Below, piece by piece: positions 1 to 5,079 of a stretch of DNA of 5,079 nt. Each line of letters starts with the position of its first letter. The first letter of the stretch is position 1. The notes under the pieces are model-generated. The model saw nothing but the letters and a program-made list of their open reading frames with translations, was not told where the DNA came from and made no database searches. Source of the DNA: Dokdonella sp. (lineage in GTDB: Bacteria > Pseudomonadota > Gammaproteobacteria > Xanthomonadales > Rhodanobacteraceae); contig JASLGB010000197.1 of the NCBI GenBank assembly GCA_030150315.1, positions 1-5,079 on the forward strand. The letters run 5' to 3'. The position numbers and the translations under genes were made by a program.

Positions 1-1768
1 CCAGGTCGCCGGCGTGGAAACGGATGCCGCCGAGCACTGACAGCGCGCGCATCTGCGTATCCGCATCGCGGCCGCGCGCCTGTGTCAGCGCCTGCTCGGC
101 CAGCGCACGCGCTTCGGGCAGGGTGCCGCGTTCGGACAACACCTCGGCCAAGCGCAGTTCGATCGTGCCCCTGTGCGCGGGATCGAGCGCGATCGCCCGG
201 CGCAGGTCGGCCTCGGCGTCCTCGAAGCGGCCTTGCGCGGCGGCCACGCGGGCACGCTCGACGCGCGCATCGGCGCGGCTGCGATCGCGGTGCGCATGGT
301 CGAGCGCGCGCTGCGCCAGCTCGCCGGCACGCGTGTAGTCGCCGAGCTGGCGATAGGCGCCGGCCAGCGCGGTGGCCAGCTCGGCTTCCAGTGCGGGCTG
401 CGCTGCCAGCGTCTCGCCAAGGCGCAGCGCGCCGCGGTCGAGCAGTTCGCGGGCCGATACCACGCGCCCCTTGCTTTCGTCCGGCGTCACGCCGTCGAAC
501 AGCGCGAGCATGAAATCGCGCGCCGTGTTCGCGCGCGCGGCCTCGTTGCGGGCGGCCTGCGCCAGCCACAAGGTGGCGGCCAAGCCGGCGAGGACGGCGA
601 GCAGGAAGGCCGAAGCGACGGCCAGCCCGAGGCGATGCCGGCGGACGAACCGGCCGGCGCGGTAGCGGCGCGATGTGGCGTGGGCCGAGATCGGCAGCGC
701 GCGTGCCTGGCGTTCGAGATCGCGCAGCAGCTCCGCTGCGCCGGCGTATCGCTGCGCCGGGTCTGGCTGCAAAGCCTTGGCCAGGATCAGGTCGAGTTCG
801 CCCGACAGCCGTCGCCGCAGCGACTGCGGGGTGCAGCCGCGCGCACGCGCGATGCCGTCCGCCGCCGCGCCACCGATCGTGGCCGACGGCGAGACCAGCG
901 TCGCGTCCGCACGCCAGCGCGGGCGCGTGCCGGCAAGCAACTGGTGCAGCAGCACGCCGAGCGCGTAGACGTCGGTCGCGGTCGTGATCGTACCGCCTTC
1001 GCGCTGCTCCGGCGCGGCATAGGCCGGCGTCAGCAGGCGCGCCTCGGCGTGCGCGCCGTCCTCGCTGGCAGCGAGCAGGTGCGCAATGCCGAAATCGAGC
1101 AGCTTCAGCGTGCCGTCGCTGCGCACCAGGATGTTGGATGGCTTCAGGTCGCGGTGCACGACGAGGTTGCGGTGCGCGAAATCGACGACGGTGCAGATGC
1201 TGGCGAACAGGCGCAGCCGCGCATCGAGGTCGAGGCCTTGCCGGTCGCACCACTCGGTGACGGTTTGGCCATCCACGTATTCCAGTGCGAACCACGGCAC
1301 GCCGGCCGCCGTGAAGCCGCCATCGAGCAGGCGCGCGATGTGCGGATGGTCGAGCCGCGCGAGGATCGCGCGTTCGCGCACGAAGCGCTCGCGTGCGTCG
1401 TGCACTCCATGACGCAGGATCTTGATGGCCACCCGCTGCGCGTAGGCGCCGTCGACGCGCTCGGCTTCGAACACGCTGGCCTGGCCGCCGCTGCCGATCA
1501 GGGCGCCTACGCGCCAGGCACCAAGGCGGCTGCCTTCCAGATCCGGCTCGATTTCGATCAGCGCCGCGGCGTGGCGGCCACTGCCTTCATCGAGCGCACT
1601 TTCGCGCTGCGCGCGCGCCAGCATCAGCGTCAGTGCATCGCGCAATTGGGCATCGGCAATGTCGGCGATGAACTGCCTGCGGGCATCGCCGTCCAGCTCG
1701 AAGGCGGCATCGAACAACGGCCCGAGCTGCAGCCAGTGCCTTGCGATGACCTCGTCCGGCGGATTCAT
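1..1768 (-). CDS. Membrane-anchored Ser/Thr protein kinase with TPR-type C-terminus (3' end outside window)
   Basis: This is a Hanks-type (PknB-like) serine/threonine kinase, read for 589 codons without a stop before the window edge. An ~80-residue helical N-terminal extension comes first. The catalytic domain follows: glycine loop from G92 (GSGGQASV), VAIK lysine K116, catalytic loop HRDLKPSN at 205-212, DFG at 225-227, TPAYAAPE at 247-254, TDVYALG from 265 and the late conserved arginine R340. All key residues are present, so it should be active. A basic stretch (RRYRAGRFVRRHR, 367-379) precedes one hydrophobic segment (about 380-404), which predicts a cytoplasmic kinase and an external C-terminal part. 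Residues from about 450 on are alanine-rich paired helices with TPR character (GAYRQLGDYTRAGELAQRAL at 470-489; a second unit near 510-529). Related proteins are usually several hundred residues longer. The start ATG overlaps the sigma-factor stop as ATGA, with only a weak Shine-Dalgarno sequence, which suggests translational coupling. The substrate is inferred, not shown; the neighbouring sigma factor is the obvious candidate. Confidence 0.93.
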   Translation of the reverse strand, partial: MNPPDEVIARHWLQLGPLFDAAFELDGDARRQFIADIADAQLRDALTLMLARAQRESALDEGSGRHAAALIEIEPDLEGSRLGAWRVGALIGSGGQASVFEAERVDGAYAQRVAIKILRHGVHDARERFVRERAILARLDHPHIARLLDGGFTAAGVPWFALEYVDGQTVTEWCDRQGLDLDARLRLFASICTVVDFAHRNLVVHRDLKPSNILVRSDGTLKLLDFGIAHLLAASEDGAHAEARLLTPAYAAPEQREGGTITTATDVYALGVLLHQLLAGTRPRWRADATLVSPSATIGGAAADGIARARGCTPQSLRRRLSGELDLILAKALQPDPAQRYAGAAELLRDLERQARALPISAHATSRRYRAGRFVRRHRLGLAVASAFLLAVLAGLAATLWLAQAARNEAARANTARDFMLALFDGVTPDESKGRVVSARELLDRGALRLGETLAAQPALEAELATALAGAYRQLGDYTRAGELAQRALDHAHRDRSRADARVERARVAAAQGRFEDAEADLRRAIALDPAHRGTIELRLAEVLSERGTLPEARALAEQALTQARGRDADTQMRALSVLGGIRFHAGDL

Positions 1769-2301
1769 TCGATCGCCTGCTGCAGCAAGATGCGCGCGCG
1801 GGCCCAGTCGCGCACCACACTGCGCGGAACGATGCCGAGTGCGCTGGCGGTTTCCTCGACCGACAAGCCGGCGAAGAAGCGCAGTTCGACCACGCGCGCC
1901 AGGCGCGGCTCCAGCGTGTCGAGTTGTTCCAGCGCGACGTTCAGGGCAAGGATTTCGGCCGCCGCGCGGACTGCCGGTACATCGATGCCATCAAGGTCGA
2001 CGCGCATCTCGTTGCCGCCGCGCTTCTGCGCCATGCGTCGGCGTGCGTGATCGACCAGGATGTGGCGCATCGCGGTCGCGGCGTAGGCGAAGTAATGCGC
2101 GCGGTCCTGGAACGCGGCGTCGCGCTCGGCCAGGTTCAGCCATGTCTCGTGCACCAGCGCGGTGGTGTCCAGCGTCTGCAGCGCGCCGCCGCCAGCCAAT
2201 GCGCGACGCGCCAGCTCACGCAGCCGCTGATAGACCTGCGGATGCAGCGGGTCGCTCGGCTCGACCGTGCCGGCAGCCAGGTTCCGATCTGTTTCGCCCA
2301 T
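1765..2301 (-). CDS. ECF-type RNA polymerase sigma factor (TIGR02999-like)
   Basis: The product is a 178-residue sigma-70 family factor of extracytoplasmic-function type, which would direct core RNA polymerase to a dedicated promoter set. Region 2 spans about 20-95. It includes the region 2.2 segment LDTTALVHETWLNL (44-57) and the region 2.3/2.4 segment FAYAATAMRHILVDHARRR (71-89). A linker of about 40 residues leads to region 4 (about 124-176), with VVELRFFAGLSVEETASAL and the recognition helix ending in RDWARAR. The VELRFFAGLSVEET and RDW motifs are typical of the TIGR02999 group, often found beside Ser/Thr kinases. The start was chosen because GGGAGG lies 4 bases upstream. In-frame ATGs at 2325 and 2352 lack a ribosome site, and the extra residues would run through an inverted repeat. 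The gene precedes the kinase and overlaps it by 4 bases. No anti-sigma gene is seen. Unusually, T46, T47 and A48 occupy region 2.2 positions that are mostly acidic in classical ECF factors. Confidence 0.92.
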   Translation of the reverse strand: MGETDRNLAAGTVEPSDPLHPQVYQRLRELARRALAGGGALQTLDTTALVHETWLNLAERDAAFQDRAHYFAYAATAMRHILVDHARRRMAQKRGGNEMRVDLDGIDVPAVRAAAEILALNVALEQLDTLEPRLARVVELRFFAGLSVEETASALGIVPRSVVRDWARARILLQQAIE

Positions 2302-2305
2302 GCGC

Positions 2306-2311
2306 CCTCCC
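2306..2311 (-). promoter_or_regulatory. Ribosome binding site of the ECF sigma gene
   Basis: On the minus strand GGGAGG, within GGGAGGG, stands 4 bases before the ATG at 2301. It is the only good Shine-Dalgarno match near the three possible in-frame starts and decides the 178-residue form. The spacing is slightly short. Confidence 0.7.
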
Positions 2312-2328
2312 GTAGGGAAAGGCATGCT

Positions 2329-2358
2329 AACGCCATGCGTGCCGTTGCGCATGGCGTT
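2329..2358. repeat. Perfect 11-bp inverted repeat upstream of the sigma gene
   Basis: AACGCCATGCG (2329-2339) and its exact complement CGCATGGCGTT (2348-2358) flank an 8-base spacer. The dyad lies 28 bases upstream of the chosen sigma start, in the mRNA leader or promoter zone. It could be an operator for a dimeric regulator or a leader hairpin. No run of T follows on the minus strand, so it is not a canonical terminator. The repeat is seen directly; its role is unknown. Confidence 0.65.
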
Positions 2359-2363
2359 GATCG

Positions 2364-2378
2364 GCGGATCGGATCCGC
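2364..2378. repeat. 15-bp palindrome with a single central base
   Basis: GCGGATC (2364-2370), one central G, then GATCCGC (2372-2378) form a perfect odd-length palindrome. It begins 5 bases beyond the 11-bp inverted repeat, on the glmS side. Compact near-continuous palindromes suit protein binding better than RNA hairpins, because the loop is too small. An operator for the sigma-kinase operon is possible but unproven. Confidence 0.5.
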
Positions 2379-2396
2379 AGGAACGGGCGGGTGCCG

Positions 2397-2423
2397 CGAC
2401 CTCGGCTTTGCGGCGCGAGGTCG
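2397..2423. repeat. 8-bp inverted repeat between glmS and the sigma gene
   Basis: CGACCTCG (2397-2404) and CGAGGTCG (2416-2423) are perfect complements around an 11-base loop. This is the second of two stem-loops after the glmS stop. It has no T-tract. It could protect the 3' end of the glmS message or help termination. Confidence 0.45.
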
Positions 2424-2435
2424 GGTGGGGCGGGT

Positions 2436-2464
2436 CGGCCGCTGCGGCTTTTCGCCGGCGGCCG
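2436..2464 (-). terminator. Stable hairpin just after glmS, possible terminator
   Basis: The outer arms CGGCCGC (2436-2442) and GCGGCCG (2458-2464) pair over 7 bp. A TG bulge and an inner 4-bp CGGC/GCCG stem follow, closing on a 5-base loop that reads GAAAA in the glmS transcript. The hairpin begins 9 bases after the glmS stop. The downstream minus-strand sequence is C-rich with no U-tract, so it does not fit the standard intrinsic terminator model. It may act with Rho or as a 3' stabilising structure. Confidence 0.4.
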
Positions 2465-2473
2465 CGGGTACGC

Positions 2474-4306
2474 CTACTCGACCGTTACCGACTTGGCCAG
2501 ATTGCGCGGTTGGTCGACGTCGGTGCCGCGCAGCACGGCGACGTGGTAGGCGAGAATCTGCAGCGGCACCGTGAACACGGCCGGCGCGATCAGGTTGCCG
2601 CCGGAGGCGACCTTGATCACCGCGCCGCGGTTGCCGTTCTGGGTGACGGTGGCGTCGGTGTCGGCGAAGACGAACAGCTCGCCGCCGCGTGCGCGCACTT
2701 CCTCCAGGTTCGACTTCAGCTTTTCCAGCAGTTGGTTGTTCGGTGCGACGGTGATGACCGGCATCTCGTCGTCGACCAGCGCCAGCGGGCCGTGCTTCAG
2801 CTCGCCGGCCGGGTAGGCCTCGGCGTGGATGTAGGAAATCTCCTTCAGCTTGAGCGCGCCTTCCATCGCGACCGGATAGTGCACGCCGCGGCCGAGGAAC
2901 AGCGCGTGCTGGCGCGGCACGAAGCGCTCGGCCAGTTGCGCGATTTCCGGTTCCAGAACGAGCACTTCGCTGACCACGCGCGGCAGCGTCGCCAGCTCGG
3001 CGACGAGCTGTTCGAGCTTGTCGGCCTCGACGCCGTTGAGGCGTGCCAGCTCCAACACGAGCAGGGCCAGTGCGGCCAGCTGCGTGGTGAAGGCCTTGGT
3101 CGAGGCGACGCCGATTTCGGGGCCGGCGCGCGTCATCAGCACCAGATCCGATTCGCGCACGAGGCTGGATTCGGGCACGTTGCAGATCGCCATCGAGCCG
3201 AGATAGCCGCGCGTGCGGCCGTCGCGCAGCGCCGCCAGCGTGTCGGCGGTTTCGCCCGACTGCGACACGGCGAGGAACAGCGTGCCCGGCGGCACGACGC
3301 TGTGCCGGTAGCGGTATTCGCTGGCGACCTCGACGCTGCACGGCACGCCGGCGATGCCTTCGAGCCAGTACCGCGCGACCATGCCGGCGTGGTAGCTGGT
3401 GCCGCAGGCAACAATCTGCACGTGCTTGACCTGTGCCAACAACGTGTCGGCATCGACGCCGAAGATGTTGGGCAGGATGCGTCCTTCGCTGATGCGTCCT
3501 TCGAGCGTGTCGGCGATGGCGCGCGGCTGCTCGTGGATTTCCTTGATCATGTAGTGGCGGTACTCGCCGCGCTCGACCGCATCGGCGGACAGTTCGCTGG
3601 TGCGCACGGCGCGTTCGACCGGCTCGCCGTCGGCGTCGAAGATGCGGAAGCCGTCGCGGCGGATCTCGACCACGTCGCCCTCGTTGAGGTAGGCGAAGCG
3701 ACTGGTCTGGCGGATCAGCGCCTGTACGTCGGATCCGAGGAAGTGCTCGCTTTCGCCGATGCCGACCACCAGCGGACTGCCGCGGCGGGCGCCGACGATG
3801 CGCTCGGGCTGGTCGCGGTTCATCACGGCGATCGCGTAGGCGCCGTGCAGGCGCGCGATTGCCGCGGTCACCGCACCGCGCAGGTCGACGCCGCGCAGCA
3901 GCTCGTGATCGACCAGGTGCGCGATGACTTCGGTGTCGGTTTCCGACTCGAAGCGATAGCCGAGCGACTTCAGCTCCTCGCGCAGTTCGGCGTGGTTTTC
4001 GATGATGCCGTTGTGCACCACCGCGACGCGCTCGCTGGAAAAGTGCGGGTGCGCGTTGGCGGTACTGGGAATGCCGTGCGTCGCCCAGCGCGTGTGCGCG
4101 ATGCCGGAGTGGCCGGCGACCGGAGCCTGGTCGTACAGCGCCTCCAGTTCGCGGACCTTGCCCTTGGCGCGCACGCGCACGAGCTGACCGTTCTCGAACA
4201 CGGAAATGCCGGCCGAATCATAGCCGCGGTATTCGAGCGCCTTGAGGCCGGTGATCAGCACCGGAACGACATCACGGCCGGCGGTTGCCGCTACGATTCC
4301 ACACAT
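2474..4306 (-). CDS. glmS: Glutamine--fructose-6-phosphate aminotransferase (isomerizing), GlmS
   Basis: GlmS converts fructose-6-phosphate and glutamine to glucosamine-6-phosphate and glutamate in the cytoplasm. This is the first step toward UDP-GlcNAc for peptidoglycan, LPS and polysaccharides. The 610-residue product is complete; the E. coli enzyme has 609. The N-terminal class II glutaminase domain (2 to about 220) has the nucleophile Cys2 (MCGIV), HTRWATHG at 71-78, HNG at 98-100 and SETDTE at 121-126. Two SIS sugar-isomerase domains follow (about 285-425 and 457-598). They carry CGTSYHAG at 301-308, SQSGETADT at 348-356, and VASTKAFTTQ at 400-409. Catalytic E489 and H505 (GELKHGPLAL) are present. 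The C-terminal tail RNLAKSVTVE is intact and includes the Schiff-base lysine K605. The start is fixed by Cys2 and by AAGGAG upstream; upstream in-frame codons are not homologous. It is divergent from the sugar transferase gene. No glmS ribozyme is expected or seen. Confidence 0.98.
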   Translation of the reverse strand: MCGIVAATAGRDVVPVLITGLKALEYRGYDSAGISVFENGQLVRVRAKGKVRELEALYDQAPVAGHSGIAHTRWATHGIPSTANAHPHFSSERVAVVHNGIIENHAELREELKSLGYRFESETDTEVIAHLVDHELLRGVDLRGAVTAAIARLHGAYAIAVMNRDQPERIVGARRGSPLVVGIGESEHFLGSDVQALIRQTSRFAYLNEGDVVEIRRDGFRIFDADGEPVERAVRTSELSADAVERGEYRHYMIKEIHEQPRAIADTLEGRISEGRILPNIFGVDADTLLAQVKHVQIVACGTSYHAGMVARYWLEGIAGVPCSVEVASEYRYRHSVVPPGTLFLAVSQSGETADTLAALRDGRTRGYLGSMAICNVPESSLVRESDLVLMTRAGPEIGVASTKAFTTQLAALALLVLELARLNGVEADKLEQLVAELATLPRVVSEVLVLEPEIAQLAERFVPRQHALFLGRGVHYPVAMEGALKLKEISYIHAEAYPAGELKHGPLALVDDEMPVITVAPNNQLLEKLKSNLEEVRARGGELFVFADTDATVTQNGNRGAVIKVASGGNLIAPAVFTVPLQILAYHVAVLRGTDVDQPRNLAKSVTVE

Positions 4307-4312
4307 GGCGGA

Positions 4313-4318
4313 CTCCTT
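4313..4318 (-). promoter_or_regulatory. Ribosome binding site of glmS
   Basis: AAGGAG (minus strand) is a near-perfect Shine-Dalgarno sequence 6 bases before the ATG at 4306. It settles the start against the longer open frame reaching to 4642. Confidence 0.9.
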
Positions 4319-4373
4319 CTGGGTGGGGCGCGGCGGGGCGGCGTCTTGTCGGCGCCCGGCCCCGCTGCGAAGA

Positions 4374-4388
4374 TGGTACGGCCTTTGC
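4374..4388 (+). promoter_or_regulatory. Candidate sigma-54 (-24/-12) promoter for the sugar transferase gene
   Basis: TGGTACG (4374-4380), four bases, then TTGC (4385-4388) matches the RpoN consensus TGGCACG-N4-TTGC at 10 of 11 core positions. GG and GC have the exact 12-base register. The purine expected after ACG is present (G4381). The flanking Y before TGG and W after TTGC do not match. Transcription would begin near 4400, giving a leader of about 86 bases. RpoN control of exopolysaccharide and PEP-CTERM-associated genes is known in other bacteria. The match is seen; its use is inferred, since a single match can arise by chance. Confidence 0.5.
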
Positions 4389-4414
4389 GGATTCGCGATG
4401 GCGTGCAGGGACAG

Positions 4415-4436
4415 GCTGCCGGAACAGCCCGGCAGC
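4415..4436. repeat. Perfect 8-bp hairpin in the divergent intergenic region
   Basis: GCTGCCGG (4415-4422) and CCGGCAGC (4429-4436) pair perfectly around a 6-base loop (AACAGC). If the -24/-12 site is used, this hairpin lies in the 5' leader of the sugar transferase mRNA. It could also be an operator shared by the two divergent genes. No T-tract follows on either strand. Confidence 0.5.
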
Positions 4437-4454
4437 AGGCCGCGGCCAGTGAAT

Positions 4455-4472
4455 CCGGCAAGAACCGGCAAG
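4455..4472 (+). repeat. Direct repeat CCGGCAAG x2, spaced one helical turn
   Basis: CCGGCAAG occurs at 4455-4462 and 4465-4472, start to start 10 bases. The second copy runs into the ribosome binding site of the gene at 4486. A related CCGGCA at 4429-4434 forms the 3' arm of the hairpin just upstream. Possible roles are a protein site or alternative base pairing; neither is shown. Confidence 0.4.
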
Positions 4473-4474
4473 GA
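4470..4474 (+). promoter_or_regulatory. Ribosome binding site of the sugar transferase gene
   Basis: AAGGA lies 11 bases before the ATG at 4486, a slightly long spacing. An in-frame TGA directly precedes that ATG, so no longer N-terminus is possible. The alternative ATG at 4495 would be about 20 bases from the site. Confidence 0.65.
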
Positions 4475-4485
4475 ATGGTGATTGA

Positions 4486-5079
4486 ATGTTCCGCATGTTG
4501 CGACGACGTTCCGCCCGCTGGCTTTTTCTGCTTGCTGCGGCGGAAGTCGTCGCGCTGATGGCATGCGTGGAACTGGCTTCGCGCCTGCGCTACATCGCCG
4601 ACGAGGAAACGCGCGCCCTGTTCGCCCAGAACGCCTGGCCACGCGAACTGCTGTTCGCGCTGCTGATCGTGGCCGGCTTGGCGGCGCTCGGCTTGTATCA
4701 GGAGCATCTGCGGGAATCCTGGTTCGGGCTGCTGGCGCGACAGGCGGTCGGGTTCGTGGTCGGCGCCATTGGCCTGATTGTCCTCTACTACGTCTTTCCG
4801 TCGGCTTACATCGGACGCAGCGTGTTCGGCCTGTCCCTGCTGGGCGGGTTCGCCGCGGTCACCTTGCTTAGGTTCCTCTTTTCCCGGGTGGTCAATGTCG
4901 AGGCGCTGAAGCGCCGCATCCTGATCCTCGGCGCCGGCAACGCGGCGGCCATGATCCCGCAACGCATGCGCCGGCGCTCGGACCGGCGCGGCTTCGTCGT
5001 CGTCGGCTTCCTGCCGATGGGCAGCGAAAGCGTGATGGTGCCGCCCGAGCGCGTGCTGCACCCGGACCTGCCGCTGCGC
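4486..5079 (+). CDS. Exopolysaccharide polyprenyl glycosylphosphotransferase, EpsB-like, N-terminal part (3' end outside window)
   Basis: The first 198 codons are read without a stop to the window edge; full-length relatives have about 460 residues. The basic start (MFRMLRRRSARW) is followed by four hydrophobic segments at about 11-32, 53-71, 86-105 and 111-133. A Rossmann-like, CoA-binding-type domain then begins at about 143, with the nucleotide-fold motif ILILGAGNAA at 145-154. FVVVGFLPMGSE near 170-181 and VPPERVLHPD follow. This layout and wording match the N-terminal half of WcaJ/WbaP-type initiating transferases. It is closest in my recollection to the TIGR03013 'PEP-CTERM system' sugar transferases. 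Such enzymes start repeat-unit assembly by moving a sugar phosphate to undecaprenyl phosphate at the inner membrane. The catalytic bacterial sugar transferase domain would lie beyond the window, so activity and substrate cannot be judged. The gene is divergent from glmS and is probably the first of an exopolysaccharide cluster. Confidence 0.8.
   Translation, partial: MFRMLRRRSARWLFLLAAAEVVALMACVELASRLRYIADEETRALFAQNAWPRELLFALLIVAGLAALGLYQEHLRESWFGLLARQAVGFVVGAIGLIVLYYVFPSAYIGRSVFGLSLLGGFAAVTLLRFLFSRVVNVEALKRRILILGAGNAAAMIPQRMRRRSDRRGFVVVGFLPMGSESVMVPPERVLHPDLPLR

Noticed and set aside
173..2050. Plus-strand open frame of 625 codons opposite the kinase and sigma genes
   Set aside because: It is the codon-aligned complement of genes with strong third-position G/C bias, which suppresses stops on the other strand. 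The kinase frame shows complete family motifs. The antisense product is low-complexity and spans two real genes.
2302..2352. Longer sigma-factor starts at 2325 or 2352
   Set aside because: Neither has a Shine-Dalgarno sequence, and the added residues would be encoded by the inverted repeat. The ATG at 2301 has GGGAGG upstream.
4373..4378. Minus-strand TACCAT as a -10 box for glmS
   Set aside because: No acceptable -35 element lies 16-18 bases upstream, and the same bases are better explained as part of the plus-strand -24/-12 match.
4438..4447. GGCCGCGGCC palindrome
   Set aside because: A 10-base G/C-only palindrome is expected by chance in DNA of this composition, and nothing in its position supports a role.
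4307..4485. glmS ribozyme/riboswitch in the leader
   Set aside because: That element is typical of Firmicutes. The leader here is too short and shows no recognisable core of it.
2267..4558. Plus-strand open frame of 763 codons opposite glmS
   Set aside because: It is a shadow of glmS in GC-rich DNA: it runs through the glmS gene and both intergenic regions, has no recognisable motif and has no ribosome site.
4307..4642. N-terminal extension of glmS by 112 codons
   Set aside because: GlmS must begin Met-Cys so that the cysteine becomes the N-terminal nucleophile. The strong ribosome site at 4313-4318 fits the ATG at 4306.
4291..5061. Minus-strand open frame of 256 codons opposite the sugar transferase gene
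   Set aside because: Its translation is low-complexity and charged with no family resemblance, while the plus-strand frame shows four membrane segments and a Rossmann motif.

Overview
The window is very GC-rich proteobacterial DNA with strong G/C bias at third codon positions. GlmS is close to the enterobacterial enzyme throughout. The sigma factor/TPR-kinase pair is of a type I associate with Xanthomonadales (Lysobacterales, e.g. the Rhodanobacteraceae). I therefore suggest a gammaproteobacterium, probably of that order; this is an impression from protein style, not a search result. Four protein genes are supported and nearly all of the DNA is accounted for. I saw no tRNA, rRNA, CRISPR array or insertion sequence.

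Left part (1-2301, minus strand): a two-gene signalling operon. The promoter-proximal gene encodes an ECF-type sigma factor (2301-1765). Its stop codon overlaps, by ATGA, the start of a Hanks-type serine/threonine kinase (1768-1). The kinase has an intact catalytic domain, one membrane segment and a TPR-rich C-terminal part that runs off the window. No anti-sigma gene lies between or upstream of them. Sigma region 2.2 carries two threonines and an alanine where classical ECF factors carry acidic residues. This makes kinase control of the sigma factor by phosphorylation the natural hypothesis.

Middle (2302-4306): a 172-base gap rich in inverted repeats separates the sigma gene from glmS (4306-2474, minus). 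glmS is complete and encodes glucosamine-6-phosphate synthase with every catalytic residue I checked in place. The hairpin just after the glmS stop is a possible transcript end.

Right part (4307-5079): a 179-base divergent intergenic region, then the 5' part of a plus-strand gene (4486 to the window edge). That gene encodes a membrane polyprenyl-phosphate sugar transferase of the exopolysaccharide type, resembling the EpsB-like enzyme of PEP-CTERM/exosortase loci. The gap holds a good match to a sigma-54 (-24/-12) promoter pointing into this gene, a perfect 8-bp hairpin, and CCGGCA repeats, one of which abuts the ribosome binding site. GlmS feeds UDP-GlcNAc synthesis, so the divergent pair places amino-sugar supply next to what is probably the first gene of an exopolysaccharide cluster.
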